Assembly (NCBI GenBank): GCA_963745755.1
Contig: CAVUYP010000001.1
Location: forward strand, 124,001 to 188,000
Length of the DNA stretch: 64,000 nt
Origin: RHKX01 sp963745755
GTDB taxonomy: Bacteria; Actinomycetota; Thermoleophilia; Solirubrobacterales; 70-9
Direction: 5' to 3'
Shown here: piece after piece, positions 37,688 to 52,355 of the stretch
Numbering within the stretch: position 1 is the stretch's first letter
How the letters are laid out: each line of letters starts with the position of its first letter
Program-made: the position numbers and the translations under genes
The notes under the pieces: generated by a model
Seen by the model: only the letters and a program-made list of their open reading frames with translations
Databases searched by the model: none
What the model was told of the DNA's origin: nothing

Positions 37688-40600
37688 CTAATCGAGTCCG
37701 ATGGACTCGAAAAAGTTGTTTAACTCGTCATCTCCGCCCGATGGCGGGCGTTTGCCGCCGTCGTCAGCCTGAATCTGAAAGCCCTCGGCGGCCTGTTTGC
37801 CGTTCCCGTTCGAGTTCTTGGGCAAGCCGGGCGGATCATCGCTCGACGCCGACGCATCGTCGGAAAGGAACCCGAGCACCGCGTCATCCTCGTTAGCGGC
37901 CGGCGCCGGATTGAACTTGGACTGCTGGGCAGCGTCTTGCACATCGCCAGACGGCGGCGCAATCGGCTGGTTGGCGGACTTGCTCTTCGTGTCGGCGGCG
38001 GCCTCTTTCGACTTGCCGAAGGGCCACCAGCCTTTCTTTTTCGACTTGGCGCCCTGCGGCTGCGAATCCTCCGACGACTCTTCGGCGGGCGTCGCCTCCT
38101 CGTCGTCCGTCAACGCCTCGTCCTCGGGCGTTTCCGTTTCCTCAGAAATCGGAAAGCTCTGCTCGGGCGCCCGGGCTGCGGGCTCCACGGAGACGGCATA
38201 GCCTTCGCCCTCATCGCCGGGCGCGAATTCCTCTTCTTCCGCGGATGCTTCGGCAGGCGTTTCGTTGAGAAAATTGAACGTCTCAACACTGCCTTCCTCG
38301 TCCGCCGGCGCCGCCAATGGAATCGCAAACTCGCCCGAGTCGTCATCGCTTTCCGCGATAGGCGCTTCCTCATCATCGAACTTCAAAGTCGACTCGTCGG
38401 CTAATTCGGACGAATCGCCAAGTTCCGCGAGTTCGTCGTCTGATTCCTCGGGGTCGTGCAACGTAAGCTCCGGCGACGATACTTCAGGCTCATCGCTTTC
38501 TGCTTCCGCGTCCGTCGCCAGGCTGCCCAGGAAGCCAAAGCTCGAAGAATCGTCTTCGGCCGCAGAATCTTCCGCTGCCTCTGAATCGGCCGTGGCCGGC
38601 GTCTCCGCGGCGATGTCGAACTGGGGAAAACCGCTGTCACCCTTCTCGTCCGACGTCGCCTCGCCGACCTCTTCAGCCCCACCGAGGAAATCAAAACCGC
38701 CCTCAGACTTTTCGACGGGAGTTTCGACCGGCGCAGTCCGCCGCCGCGGGCTCGATCGCGGCCGGCTCTGCTTCTGCATCTGCCGTTTGAGCGGCCGCCG
38801 CCTCAAAGTTCAACGCCGGCGGAGCTGCTTCTGCCGCCGGTTGCGACGGATTCAGGAAATCGAAACCCGAGATCTCACTGGCCGGTTCGTCTTCTAAATT
38901 AGCCGTCAATTCCGGCTCTTCCATGGCGGACGATTCCGCCGTCGGTTCGGTGTGCGGAACCTCTTCGTCCAGCGCGGCGGCCTGCTCGTCCGCAGCATCG
39001 TCGGCAGCGGCGCTGACGAAATCGAATCCGCCTACGGATGTTTCGACAGGCTGGTCGTCCGACGCCTGATCCACAGCGGCAGGCTCCGCTTCGACATCTG
39101 CCGCATCGGCGGGCGCCGTTTCAAGGTTCAATTCCGACGGAGCTTCTTCTGCCGCCGGTGGCGACTGACTGAGGAAATCGAAACTCGAGACCTCGCTGGC
39201 CAGTTCGTCTTCGACGTCGGCCGACGCTGACGGCTCTTCAAAGCGCGACGATTCTCCGGCCTGTTCGATGGGCGGAGCGTCATCGTCCAGCGCAGCGGCC
39301 GATTCGTCGGCTGCGGCGTTAAGGAAATTGAAACCGGCCTCGGAGGTTTCGACGGGCGTCTCGTCCGGCGCCTGCTCCACAGCCGCAGGCTCGGCGTCGG
39401 CATTGGCCATTTCGGCCTCGGCGTTAGCCGTTTCAGCGTTGGCCGTTTCAAAGTTCAACACCGGCGGAGCTTCTTCGGCCGCAGGTGGCGACTGATTGAG
39501 GAAATCGAAACCCGAGGCCTCGCTGACAGCTTCGTCTTCGACGTCGGCCGACGCTGCCGGCTCTTCAAAGCCAGTCGATTCCCCGGCCTGTTCGATGGGC
39601 GGAGCTTCCACGGCCAGTTCGTCCGCGGCGCTGTCGGCAGCGGCGCTGAGAAAATCGAGTCCGCCTTCGGACTTTTCGTCAGGCGCCGGCTCTATCGCAT
39701 CCGGTTCTGCGTCCGTGTCGGTCGTTTCAGCGGCCGCTTCCTCGTTTAACTCCGGCGGAGCCTCTTCGGCCGCAGGTTGTGACTGATTGAGGAAATCGAA
39801 ACCCGAGGCCTCGCTGACCGTCTCGTCTTCTACATCAGCCGTCGTTACCGGATCTTCTAAGCCAGACGATGCCTCAGCTTGTTCGATGGGCGGCGCCTCC
39901 TCGGCCAGCGCCGCGGCCGACTCGTCCTCCGCATCCTCCTCGGCGGCGACACTGAGGAAATCAAAGCTGCCGCTCGACGCCTGAGCTGCAGGCGCCTCAG
40001 ACTCCACGTCGTCGGCGACCGCTTCCGGCTCGGGCGCCTCGGCAGTATCGGCCGCAGCATCCACCGCTGGGAAATCAGCCTCCGGCGTCGCAATCTCGCT
40101 GGACGGCTCCGATTCACTCAGCGAGTCAAAGGCAGGCGCCTGCTCGACAGCTTCCGGCGCCGCTGTCTGATTCAAGAAATCAAAGCCAGGGGCCTCTTCA
40201 TCGGAAACAGGTGCAACGTCTGACCCGCCTGCAAGGAAATCGAGCGTTTGTTCTCCTGCGGTTGCGGCCGGACCATCATCAGCATCCTCTTCGGCGGCAG
40301 GCTGTTCGAAATTCGGAACTCCGAGACCTGCCTCTTCTTCGACCAGCGGAGCGGTTGCCAAAGCGCCATCGAGAAAATCGAACTGCCGGTCCGCAGCAGG
40401 CGGTTCTGCCACAACGGCGGGCCCGCCGCTTGCAGACTCTTCGCCCACCGTGTCCTGGAAGTTAGGGATTGTGGGCTGATCTCCCAGGCTGGGAAAGGCG
40501 CCGTTGTGCTCGTAGTCTGCGCGGAACGTCAGGGGGCCAACGGTTAGGGTATCGCCCGGTTTGAGCAGCGACTCTTTGATGCGCTCGCCGCCGATCAACG

Positions 40601-40793
40601 TGCCGTTGAGCGAACCGTTGTCTCGAACGACCAGCGCACCGTCGACTTCATAGATCAAACAATGATGGCGGCTGACGGTGCCGTGAGCGACCGTAAGGTC
40701 GGCGTCGCGTCCGCGTCCGACGACGGTCGGCAGCTTCAGCTTGACTTCGGCCTTGTTGGCTTTTCCACCCACAACAACGAGTTTGGCGTCCAT
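37688..40793 (-). CDS. FHA-domain protein with long acidic repeat tail
   Basis: About 1,034 residues from ATG 40793 (MDAKLVVVGGKANKAEVKLK). Residues 1-95 are an FHA phosphothreonine-binding domain: VVGRGRDADLTVAHGTVSRH, then HCLIYEVDGALVVRDNGSLN and GTLIGGERI. The rest is very acidic and low in complexity, with about 15 copies of a short motif [FL]-[DNG]-F-[LV]-[NSADG] (FDFLDG, FDFLNQ, LDFLSA, FNFLNA, FGFLGS, and so on). Part of it is arranged in 97-109-residue modules ending with a Gln/Pro-Pro-Ala-Ala-Glu stretch. A basic Trp patch, AKSKKKGWWPFGKSKEA, lies near the end, and the C-terminus is NNFFESIGLD. One single-base break near 38725 joins the two long frames. No signal peptide or TM segment. 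No known full-length homologue comes to mind. Confidence 0.75.
38853..39810 (-). repeat. Module repeats in the FHA protein gene
   Basis: The block AGGAAATCGAAACYCGAG recurs at 38854, 39172, 39499 and 39790 (spacing about 318, 327 and 291 bp, all multiples of three). It encodes xSxFDFLxQS repeats. Confidence 0.7.
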
Positions 40794-40976
40794 TGCGGAA
40801 TCGGGCTCCGGATAAAAGGTCGGTTGCCAAACGCCCTGTTTTGCCCTGCGGGAGCCGGCGTTACAGCAGATGTGACGATCGTGCCGCAAGTCCTTACTAT
40901 AACTTGCGCAACGCTGGTCGCAACAATTCTGTTCCCAGGACGCACCGACTTTTCCCAGGGGCCCGTGCGATTGCCC

Positions 40977-41004
40977 TTGCAAGCCGGGGGGACAAATCTA
41001 TAAT
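40977..41004 (+). promoter_or_regulatory. Candidate sigma70-type promoter for tRNA-Gly
   Basis: TTGCAA (40977-40982), 16-bp spacer, perfect TATAAT (40999-41004). Transcription would start near 41012, about 70 bp before the tRNA. The region is otherwise GC-rich, which makes the AT-rich hexamer stand out. Confidence 0.5.
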
Positions 41005-41081
41005 CCCATATTCCCGCCGCAATTCAGCCCCGTTTTAGAGAGACGGGCAAGGTGGGGAATGTGCCGCGCTGCCGCGGCCAG

Positions 41082-41154
41082 GCGGGTGTAGCTCAGTTGG
41101 TAGAGCACGACGTTGCCAACGTCGTTGTCGTGGGTTCGAATCCCATCACCCGCT
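41082..41154 (+). tRNA. tRNA-Gly(GCC)
   Basis: 73-nt cloverleaf. The acceptor GCGGGTG pairs with CACCCGC. The D arm is GCTCAGTTGGTAGAGC. The anticodon stem CGACG/CGTCG holds the loop TTGCCAA, so the anticodon is GCC. The T arm is GTGGG-TTCGAAT-CCCAT. The discriminator is T and CCA is not encoded. Confidence 0.97.
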
Positions 41155-41194
41155 CTTCTCTCTTTCCTCAGCTTGACTCAATAGCAAGGACGGT

Positions 41195-42764
41195 ATGGCT
41201 CAGCAACGACAAATCCCAGAGGTTCCGACGCTACGCGACGACGCCGCGGACGACGAAGCCGATCTCGAGATGCCGGCGCAGGCGAGGCGCCGAGCGAAGA
41301 CGAGGCGGAAAAGCTGGACCTGGAGGTAAAGATCGAGACTCGCAGCGCCTGCGAGCGGCACATCACGGTGACCGTTCCGCGCGAGGACATCGACCGTTAC
41401 TTCGACAACGAGTTCAGCGAGTTGATGCCCAAGGCCGCGGTGCCGGGTTTTCGCGCCGGCCACGCGCCGCGCAAGCTGGTCGAGACGCGGTTCCGCAAGG
41501 ACGTGGCCGAGCAGGTCAAAAGCTCGCTGTTGATGGACAGCATGGCGCAGGTCAACGAGGAGCAGGACCTGTCGGCGATCAGCGAGCCGGACTTCGACCT
41601 CGACGGCGGTCGAGGTGCCCGACGAAGGGCCCGATGACCTTCGAGTTCGACATCGAAGTCCGTCCGCGAGTTCGAGCTGCCCAAGTGGAAGGGGCTGGCG
41701 ATCGAGCGGCCCGTCCGCGAGTTCAGCGCACGAAGACGTCGACGAAGCAGCTGCAGAACCTGTCTTGGCGCGCCACGGCCAGCTGGTCCCGCACGACGGG
41801 CCGGCCGAGCCGGGCGACTACCTGACGCTGCAACCTGACGTTCAAGCACGGCGATGCGGAACTCTCCAGCGCTGAAGAGGAGGTCATCCGCATTCGGCCC
41901 GTGCTGAGCTTCCGCGACGGCAAGATCGAAGGACTTCGACAAGTTGATGGCAGGGCGTCAAGCGCCGGCGAAACGCGCGACGGCAAGGCCAAGCTGTCCG
42001 ACGACGCCCCCAACGAGGCGCTCCGCGGCCAGGAAGTCACGGCCGAATTCGAGGTGCTGGAAGTCAAGAAGCTGGAGCTGCCCGAACTGACTCCGCAGTT
42101 CCTGGAGCAACTGGGCGGTTTCGAGTCCGAGGCCGACCTGCGAGACGCGATCCGCGACAATCTCGAGCGCCGCCTGGAGTACGAGCAGCAGCAGCCGCGC
42201 CCGCCAGCAGATCACCGGCGGCGTTGACCGAAGCCGCCGACTGGGATCTGCCGCCGGCGCTCTGAAGCGTCAGAGCCGTCGCGAGCTGGAGCGAGCGTGA
42301 TGGAGCTGCGGCGCAGCGGCTTCAGCGACGAGGAAATCCGCGCCCACGAGAATGAGCTGCGGCAGAACAGCCGCGTCAATACGGCCCGCGCGTTGAAAGA
42401 GCACTTCATCCTCGAACGGATCGCCGAAGAGCAAGAGCATCGAAGATCTGCCGAGCAGGATTACGACGCCGAGATCATGCTGATCGCCCGGCAAAGCGGC
42501 GAAAGCCCCCGCCGCGTCCGGGCGCAGTTGGAAAAGGGCGGATTGATGGACACGCTGCGGAACCAGATCATCGAGCGCAAAGTCATCGATCTGATCCTGG
42601 AGTCGGCGAAGTTCAAGGACGTGCCCTACGAAATTGAAGGCGCCGACGCCGAGGCCATCGATCAATCGGCGGGGCGGCGAGGACGAGCGACATTCCCGAA
42701 GCGAAGCACGAGAGCGAGGCGAGGCCGCCCAGGCGCCGGTACCAAGCAGGATACAGCAGTCGCT
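41195..42764 (+). CDS. tig: Trigger factor (ribosome-associated chaperone/PPIase)
   Basis: About 520 residues from MAQQRQIPEVPTLRDD (ATG 41195; AAGGA five bases upstream) with an acidic N-terminal extension. The ribosome-binding domain reads ACERHITVTVPREDIDRYFD and the signature VPGFRAGHAPRKLVETRF (the family GFRxGxxP loop). The PPIase part has VPHDGPAEPGDYLTL and FKHGDAELSSAEEEVI. The helical C-domain is LTPQFLEQLGGFESEADLRD and RSGFSDEEIRAHENELRQNS. At least ten one-base breaks (for example near 41285, 41605, 41665, 41735, 41830, 41935, 42195, 42265) interrupt it. The end is uncertain; TGA at 42762-42764 is one candidate. It precedes two clpP genes, the usual tig-clp order. Confidence 0.88.
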
Positions 42765-42777
42765 GAGGTCTGCCGCA

Positions 42778-43442
42778 GTGGATCAGCCCCGTATTGGCCC
42801 GCTCGACGACCGATCCGCAGTTGAATTACCGCGACTACCAGCGGCAGCGACAGATGACTCTCGGCGACTTGCTGCTGGAAAACCGCATTATCCTCCTGCA
42901 AGGCGAAATTCACGACGGCAACGCCAACGAATTGGTGATGAAGCTGTTGTATTTGCAGAGCGAGAACCGCCGCAAGGACATCCACTTCTACATCAATTCG
43001 CCCGGCGGCAGCGTCACCGCGACGCTGGCCATCTACGACACGATGCAGATCCTGAGCTGCCCGGTGGCCACCTACTGCGTGGGCCTGGCCGCCAGCGGCG
43101 GGGCGGTGCTGCTGGCCGGCGGGACGGCAAGGGCAAGCGCTATCGCCCTGCCCCACGCCAAGGTGATGATCCACCAGCCGTACGGGCAAGTCGGCGGTCA
43201 GGTCTCGGATATCGAGATCCAGGCCGACGAGATTCTCAAGACCCGAGACGTGCTCAACCACGTTCTGGCCGAGCACACGGGCCAGCCGATCGAGCGGATC
43301 GCCAAAGACACCGACCGCGATTTCTACATGGATGCCGGAGGAGGCAAAACAGTACGGCATCTGGTCGATGAGATTCTGACCAGGCCGAGCCTTCGGAAAC
43401 TGGCGAGCGAAGACGGCAACGAAGACTCAACGATGCCGTTGA
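42778..43442 (+). CDS. clpP: ATP-dependent Clp protease proteolytic subunit, first copy
   Basis: About 215 residues from GTG 42778 (GAGG about ten bases upstream): VDQPRIGPLDDR, then after a break NYRDYQRQRQMTLGDLLLEN. The core has IHDGNANELVMKLLYLQSEN, HFYINSPGGSVTATLAIYD and catalytic Ser in VGLAASGGAVLLAGGT, then catalytic His in KVMIHQPYGQVGG and DFYMDAGGGK. The family norm around the Ser is ASMGA; here it is ASGGA. Breaks are near 42825 and 43345-43410. The 3' end is unresolved and probably overlaps the start of the second clpP. Confidence 0.85.
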
Positions 43443-44031
43443 TCCCCTACGTGATCGAAAAGAGCGGCCGCGAAGAGCGGGCTATGGACATCTATAGCCG
43501 GCTGCTGAAGGATCGCATCATCTTCCTCGGCTCAGGCGATCAATGACGAGGTGGCCAACTCCGTCGTGGCCCAGTTGTTGTTCCTGCAGTCGGAAGACCC
43601 GAAGGCCGACATTCACCTGTACATCAATTCGCCCGGCGGCAGCGTCAGCGCCGGCCTGGCCATCTACGACACGATGCAGTTCGTGGCTTGCGACGTGGCC
43701 ACGTATTGCATCGGCCAGTGCGCCTCGATGGGCGCCGTGCTGCTCACCGCCGGAGCGCCGGGCAAGCGACATGCGCTGCCCAATTCGCGGATCATGATCC
43801 ACCAGCCTCTGGCCGGCATGGAAGGCACGGCCGAAGAGATCATGATTCACGCCAAAGAGTTCAAGAAGGTCAAGCAGAAGCTGAATCAAATCCTGATCAA
43901 GCACACGGGCCATCCCCTGGAAACGCATCGAGCAGGACACCGACCGCGACCGCTTCATGTCCGCCGAGGAAGCGCTGGACTACAAGCTGGTCGACCGCGT
44001 CATCGAACGCGTGGAAAGCAAGCCCGCCTAA
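43433..44031 (+). CDS. clpP: ATP-dependent Clp protease proteolytic subunit, second copy
   Basis: About 199 residues from MPLIPYVIEKSGREERAMDI. Canonical ClpP: LLKDRIIFLGSAINDEVANS after one correction, LFLQSEDPKADIHLYINSPG, catalytic Ser in IGQCASMGAVLLTAGAPGK, catalytic His in SRIMIHQPLAGMEGTAEEI and the C-terminal MSAEEALDYKLVDRVIERVE. Breaks near 43535 and 43925 are one-base. The two clpP copies differ strongly (the first has the unusual ASGGA), so they may form a mixed tetradecamer like other ClpP1P2 pairs. No clpX follows within the window. Confidence 0.9.
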
Positions 44032-44261
44032 GGCCTGATGGGCCGAGGGCGGCCGGCGAGGCCCCACTTCCCGCATTGGGCCGCGAGATGCATGCAACTC
44101 GAAATGGATTGAGAGCCGTGCGGCAGCGCGACGCAGGCCGTTCCCTGGTTGGGCGTTTGTTCCCCAGGGAGCCGGACTTAAGCCGTCATCGCCGTACGGG
44201 CAGCAACAAGTCATGCGACGCGCTTTCGAGGCGTTGTGTTTTTTTCTGCGCCGAGGCCGCA

Positions 44262-45383
44262 ATGAATGCTTGGTACTTCGTCGCCCCCGTTCTGCTGGCC
44301 GTTGCGGCGAGTGGTTGCCGTGCCAATATCAGCCAGGAGCTGTTGGAGCAGGAACTGCGGATGCAGGAAGACAAGATCTACGAGCAGCAGGGACAGATCG
44401 AAGAGTACCAGGCGCAGCTTGAATCTTGCCGCCGCGAAAACCAGACCTTGCTGAAGAGCACGCCGGTTGCGACCTCGCCCCGGCTGGAATCTCGGCGCAA
44501 GGGCCACTCCCCGACCGAAGGCGAACTGTCTCTGCCCGACGTGCAGGTGCCGGGAGAACCGGCGCCGCCCTATGACGGACCGCCGCTGATTTCGCCGCCG
44601 GATCCGCAAGTTCCCGAAGGAGAGCACCTCCGCAAGGAGGAGCGTTTCTCGCCGCCCAACGTGCAATTGCCCAGTACCAGCGCTACGCCAGGCGACCAGA
44701 TGCAGTTGCCCGATTATGAATTGCCGGACGATGAACAAGCGCCGCTCGACGACCGCACGGCCGCGAGCGATGTGGTCACCCGGATTACGCTTAACCGCAA
44801 GCTGACAGGCGGTCACAACGCCGATGGCGAACCGGGCGACGATGGGCTGATGGTGGTCGTCGAGCCCCTCGACGCCGCGGGCCAGTTGCTCGAGATCCCC
44901 GGACCGGTTTCGGTCGTGGTGCTCGATCCCGCACAGCAGGGAGAAACCGCTCGCGTCGCCCGCTGGGATTTCACCGCCGAGGAAGCGGCCGAACGCATCA
45001 AGCGGACCCCGATGGGCGACGGAATGCACTTCGAACTCCGCTGGCCGCACAGCCCGCCGGTCAATCGTGAGCTGAATCTGTACGTGCGCTATACGACGCC
45101 CGAAGGTAAGAAGCTACAGGTCGAGAAGACCATTGCTATTGATCTGCCGGGCAAAACCAAAGCCGACGCAAACCCGTCGTGGTCGAAAGCGGAAAAGCCG
45201 ATTCCCAGCGTGGCGGAGGATGAGTCCCCGCAGGAATGGAATGACGCACCGCGGGCCAAGGCAACGGCCGTCCGCCCGGCGCCCGACAACGCCAGCTCCG
45301 GGCCGGCTCTCAAGTCTCCCTCTAAGGCCCTTCGCCCCGAGACGGAACGGACTGCGTCCCCCAAGTGGGCCCCGTATCGCTAG
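44262..45383 (+). CDS. Coiled-coil lipoprotein with Pro-rich middle
   Basis: 373 residues from MNAWYFVAPVLLAVAASGCR; the lipobox is AASGC. A short coiled coil follows (ELLEQELRMQEDKIYEQQGQ and IEEYQAQLESCRRENQTLL). A Pro-rich segment repeats LPDVQVPGEP, PPDPQVPEGE, PPNVQLPSTS and LPDYELPDD. A globular domain of about 130 residues comes next (TRITLNRKLTGGHNADGEPG, LMVVVEPLDAAGQLLEIPGP, LNLYVRYTTPEGKKLQVEKT), and the tail is disordered. One clean frame. No recognised family, but the layout (lipid anchor, coil, spacer, beta domain) suits an envelope-spanning protein. Confidence 0.7.
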   Translation: MNAWYFVAPVLLAVAASGCRANISQELLEQELRMQEDKIYEQQGQIEEYQAQLESCRRENQTLLKSTPVATSPRLESRRKGHSPTEGELSLPDVQVPGEPAPPYDGPPLISPPDPQVPEGEHLRKEERFSPPNVQLPSTSATPGDQMQLPDYELPDDEQAPLDDRTAASDVVTRITLNRKLTGGHNADGEPGDDGLMVVVEPLDAAGQLLEIPGPVSVVVLDPAQQGETARVARWDFTAEEAAERIKRTPMGDGMHFELRWPHSPPVNRELNLYVRYTTPEGKKLQVEKTIAIDLPGKTKADANPSWSKAEKPIPSVAEDESPQEWNDAPRAKATAVRPAPDNASSGPALKSPSKALRPETERTASPKWAPYR

Positions 45384-45726
45384 CGCCCTGCCAAGCAACC
45401 GACGGCGATCGCAGGGAGACGAAGTTACGGCCCAAGGGCCCCGCATTCACGGCTCGAATCGGGCGGACTCTGCCGCATCCGGGCCGTCTGCCGCCGGCAC
45501 GCTGCACCGGCATAACTTCCCTACTCGCAATGCCTTGCCGCTTTGGCGGCTGCGGCTCTCTCCTTTTTGACTTTCAAGCGCGCCGGCGGGTATACTCAAG
45601 CGCACGGTCGTCCGTTCCTACACGCCTTGAAAATCGAGCTTTCGACGCGTTTTGAGCAAACGCGTCGCCTGCCTGACGCTTGAATACCGCCGCTCGCTGC
45701 GCCACAGCGATTTTGTGGAGCCCAAT
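45384..45726. other. Intergenic stretch, no gene found
   Basis: No credible frame, tRNA or terminator hairpin identified. It presumably holds the promoter of the PSCyt gene. Confidence 0.35.
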
Positions 45727-48585
<2,859 letters not shown>

Positions 48586-48639
48586 GCGAAGTGCGGCTCG
48601 AACAATTCGGAATGCGGAATTGAAGAGGAGAAAACAATC

Positions 48640-50130
<1,491 letters not shown>

Positions 50131-50354
50131 ACTACGCAGCTCGTCTCGTCCGATGAAAAGTAAGGCGGGACGTTCGAGCGCATGCGTCGGGCGGCGCCTC
50201 GTTTCCCCGCGAACAGGATTTTTCTTGACGTCTTGCAAGGTTTTGCAGGCGACTTCGAACGTTTGCCTGCCCTGCAGCGCACGCGTCCGGCCGCTCGACT
50301 CGTCGGGTTCTCACCGTTTTCACATGCCTGCGGCAACGTACTCGTTGGGAAGAC

Positions 50355-51658
50355 ATGCGGCTTGAGCCCCTAGAACCCCGTCAGATGCTCGCCAGCGCCG
50401 CGGACGCTCAGGCCAGCTACGTGGCCGCGGTTTATCACGACCTGTTGAACCGAGACGTCGACGCCGCCGGGAAGGCGTATTGGGGCGATCGGCTCGAACA
50501 GGGAGAACTCATCGACGGCCTGGCCGCCAGCATCGTGCATAGCCGCGAGTTTCTCGTCAACAAAATCAACGCCGCTTACGCCACCATTCTGGCTCGCACG
50601 CCCGACCGGCAGGGGCTCGACTATTGGATCGAGAGATCGGGGGAGCAGTTGGAGGCCGGCCTGCTCGCCGCCGACGAGTTTTATGAGCGTATGGGCGGCA
50701 ACGACCAGGCGTACGTTCAAGCTGTTTACCAGGCCGCGCTCGGAAGGCCGGCCGAGGAGGCGGTGCAAGAGCACTGGTTGAGCGAACTTGCGGCGGGACA
50801 TTCTCGGGCCGAAGTCGTTTCCGAGGTGACGCGCAGCCAAGAGGCCGATCAGCGTCTGGTTGAGCAAGACTACCAGCGCATTTTCCAAAGAGCGGCCGAT
50901 CCATCCGGTCTTGCTCACTGGTCGGGCCAGTTGGCCGCCGGCATATCCAATGATGAGGTTCTGATCGAGATCGTCACGACCGCGGACTATTTCAAGGAGA
51001 AGACCGGCCAGCCGATCACGACCGTGTCCACGACCTCGCCTCTGAGTTGGTGGGCGACGGACAACGAGCAAATCAACGCCAGGGCCCGGCAAGGCAACGT
51101 CGATCTGATGTTCGTCGGCGATTCGATCACGGCGGGCTGGAACATCGCCGGCTTTGGGACGAACGTCTGGAACGAGTACTACGCCGGGCGGAATGCCATG
51201 AACGCGGGCATTCGCGGCGACGAAACGCAAAGCCTGCTTTGGCGGCTCGAGCACGGCAACCTGGACAACGTACGCCCCAAGTTGGTCGTGCTGATGATTG
51301 GGACGAACAACCTTTCGGCGAATGACTCGCCGGCGGACGTCGCCAGCGGGGTGCAGGCCGTTTTGGATGCGCTTCGCCCCGACTTCCCGAAAGCAAGATT
51401 CTCTTGATGGGCATTCTGCCGCGCGGCGAAACGGAAAGCGATCCCTTGCGGCACGAAGTCACGGCGACGAATTCTTTGCTCGTCAACATGGCCGACGGCA
51501 AGTCGGTATACTACTTGGACATCGGGCAAGCGCTGCTGAGCGCCGACGGCAGCTTTCTGCCAGGCGTCGTTTTCCCCGACTACACGCATTTGACTCAAAG
51601 CGGTTACGAGATTTGGGCTTCGGAGATCGAGCCGATAGTGAACGCAATCGCGGGCTAG
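50355..51658 (+). CDS. LEPR-xLL-type protein with DUF4214 repeats and SGNH hydrolase domain
   Basis: About 434 residues starting MRLEPLEPRQMLASAADAQA. The N-terminal LEPRxxLA motif is the planctomycete LEPR-xLL domain, thought to mark exported or surface proteins. Two DUF4214-type helical domains follow (YVAAVYHDLLNRDVDAAGKA, LARTPDRQGLDYWIERSG; QAVYQAALGRPAEEAVQEHW, FQRAADPSGLAHWSGQLAAG). The C-terminal SGNH/GDSL lipase-like domain has block I MFVGDSITAGW, the Gly block NAGIRGDETQ, block III MIGTNNLSA and block V PDYTHLTQSGY with the catalytic Asp-His. One break near 51395. Probably a surface esterase. Confidence 0.82.
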
Positions 51659-51784
51659 CAAACATGTTGCATCTGTCGCTGCCGACTCGCTGCGAACAAC
51701 GAGGCGCGGAGGCTTTAAAACTCGCTTCACGGCTGCGGGGGATGCCTGGCGGAACGCCCCCAAACAAGTTCGGCGGAGGGATCG

Positions 51785-52141
51785 ATGGACGAAACGCGTG
51801 CCTGGGAAATTGCACTCGACGATCACCCGGAGTTTCGCGAGGGGTTCGAGAATGACTCGTTGCCGGAAGAAACGCTGGGCGAAGACGGCGAGCCGTTTAG
51901 TCCGCGGTTGCACTTGATGTTGCACGTGATCGTAGAACAACAACTGGCCGCCGATGCGCCGCCCGGTATCGCGGAAATAGCGGAGCAACTGGCAAAACGA
52001 GGCGCCTCGCGTCATGAGATCCGCCACATCATCGGCGTCCCTCTGGCGGAGCAACTCTGGCTGATGCAGTCGCAGCAGGCGACCTTCGACTCAGACGCAT
52101 ACCTCGACCAGTTACGCGAGGCCGTCGATTCCTTTCGCTGA
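51785..52141 (+). CDS. DUF1841 family protein
   Basis: 118 residues, one clean frame: MDETRAWEIALDDHPEFREG, FSPRLHLMLHVIVEQQLAAD, PGIAEIAEQLAKRGASRHEI, RHIIGVPLAEQLWLMQSQQA. The NPRLHLxLHxxVEEQ and HEIxHxI elements are those of DUF1841 proteins, small soluble cytoplasmic proteins of unknown function. It lies between the SGNH gene and an aminotransferase gene, alone by spacing. Confidence 0.78.
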   Translation: MDETRAWEIALDDHPEFREGFENDSLPEETLGEDGEPFSPRLHLMLHVIVEQQLAADAPPGIAEIAEQLAKRGASRHEIRHIIGVPLAEQLWLMQSQQATFDSDAYLDQLREAVDSFR

Positions 52142-52182
52142 ACCGGCGGCAAGCCGCGCCGCACATCCTCCTCTTCATTTTT

Positions 52183-52244
52183 CCCTAAAAGAGCAAAATG
52201 GACGCGTTGCGCCGCGGGATTCGCGTCGCCTTCACTCTTTAGGG
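52183..52244 (+). terminator. Nested hairpin after the DUF1841 gene
   Basis: Outer stem CCCTAAAAGAG (52183-52193) with CTCTTTAGGG (52235-52244). Inner stem GACGCG (52201-52206) with CGCGTC (52222-52227). There is no T-run, so it could be a factor-dependent terminator or another RNA structure. Confidence 0.4.
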
Positions 52245-52355
52245 CAGGCGTCGCTGGAACGTTTGCCGCCCCCATGCGTTCCGCGCAGGCCTGGGTTATC
52301 GCAATCGTGGCGACGGCGTTCCTTCTCTGCTCTAGGGTTTCAGAGGCGTAACCTC

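Noticed and set aside
39268..40117. Plus-strand open frames rich in Ser/Ala (for example near 39268, 39496, 39787)
   Set aside because: They are the complement of the acidic repeat region of the FHA gene, and repeat-rich GC sequence lacks stops on both strands.
41195..44031. Programmed ribosomal frameshifting in tig/clpP
   Set aside because: Too many shifts per gene, no slippery heptamers, and the same one-base changes appear across unrelated genes; sequence error explains them better.
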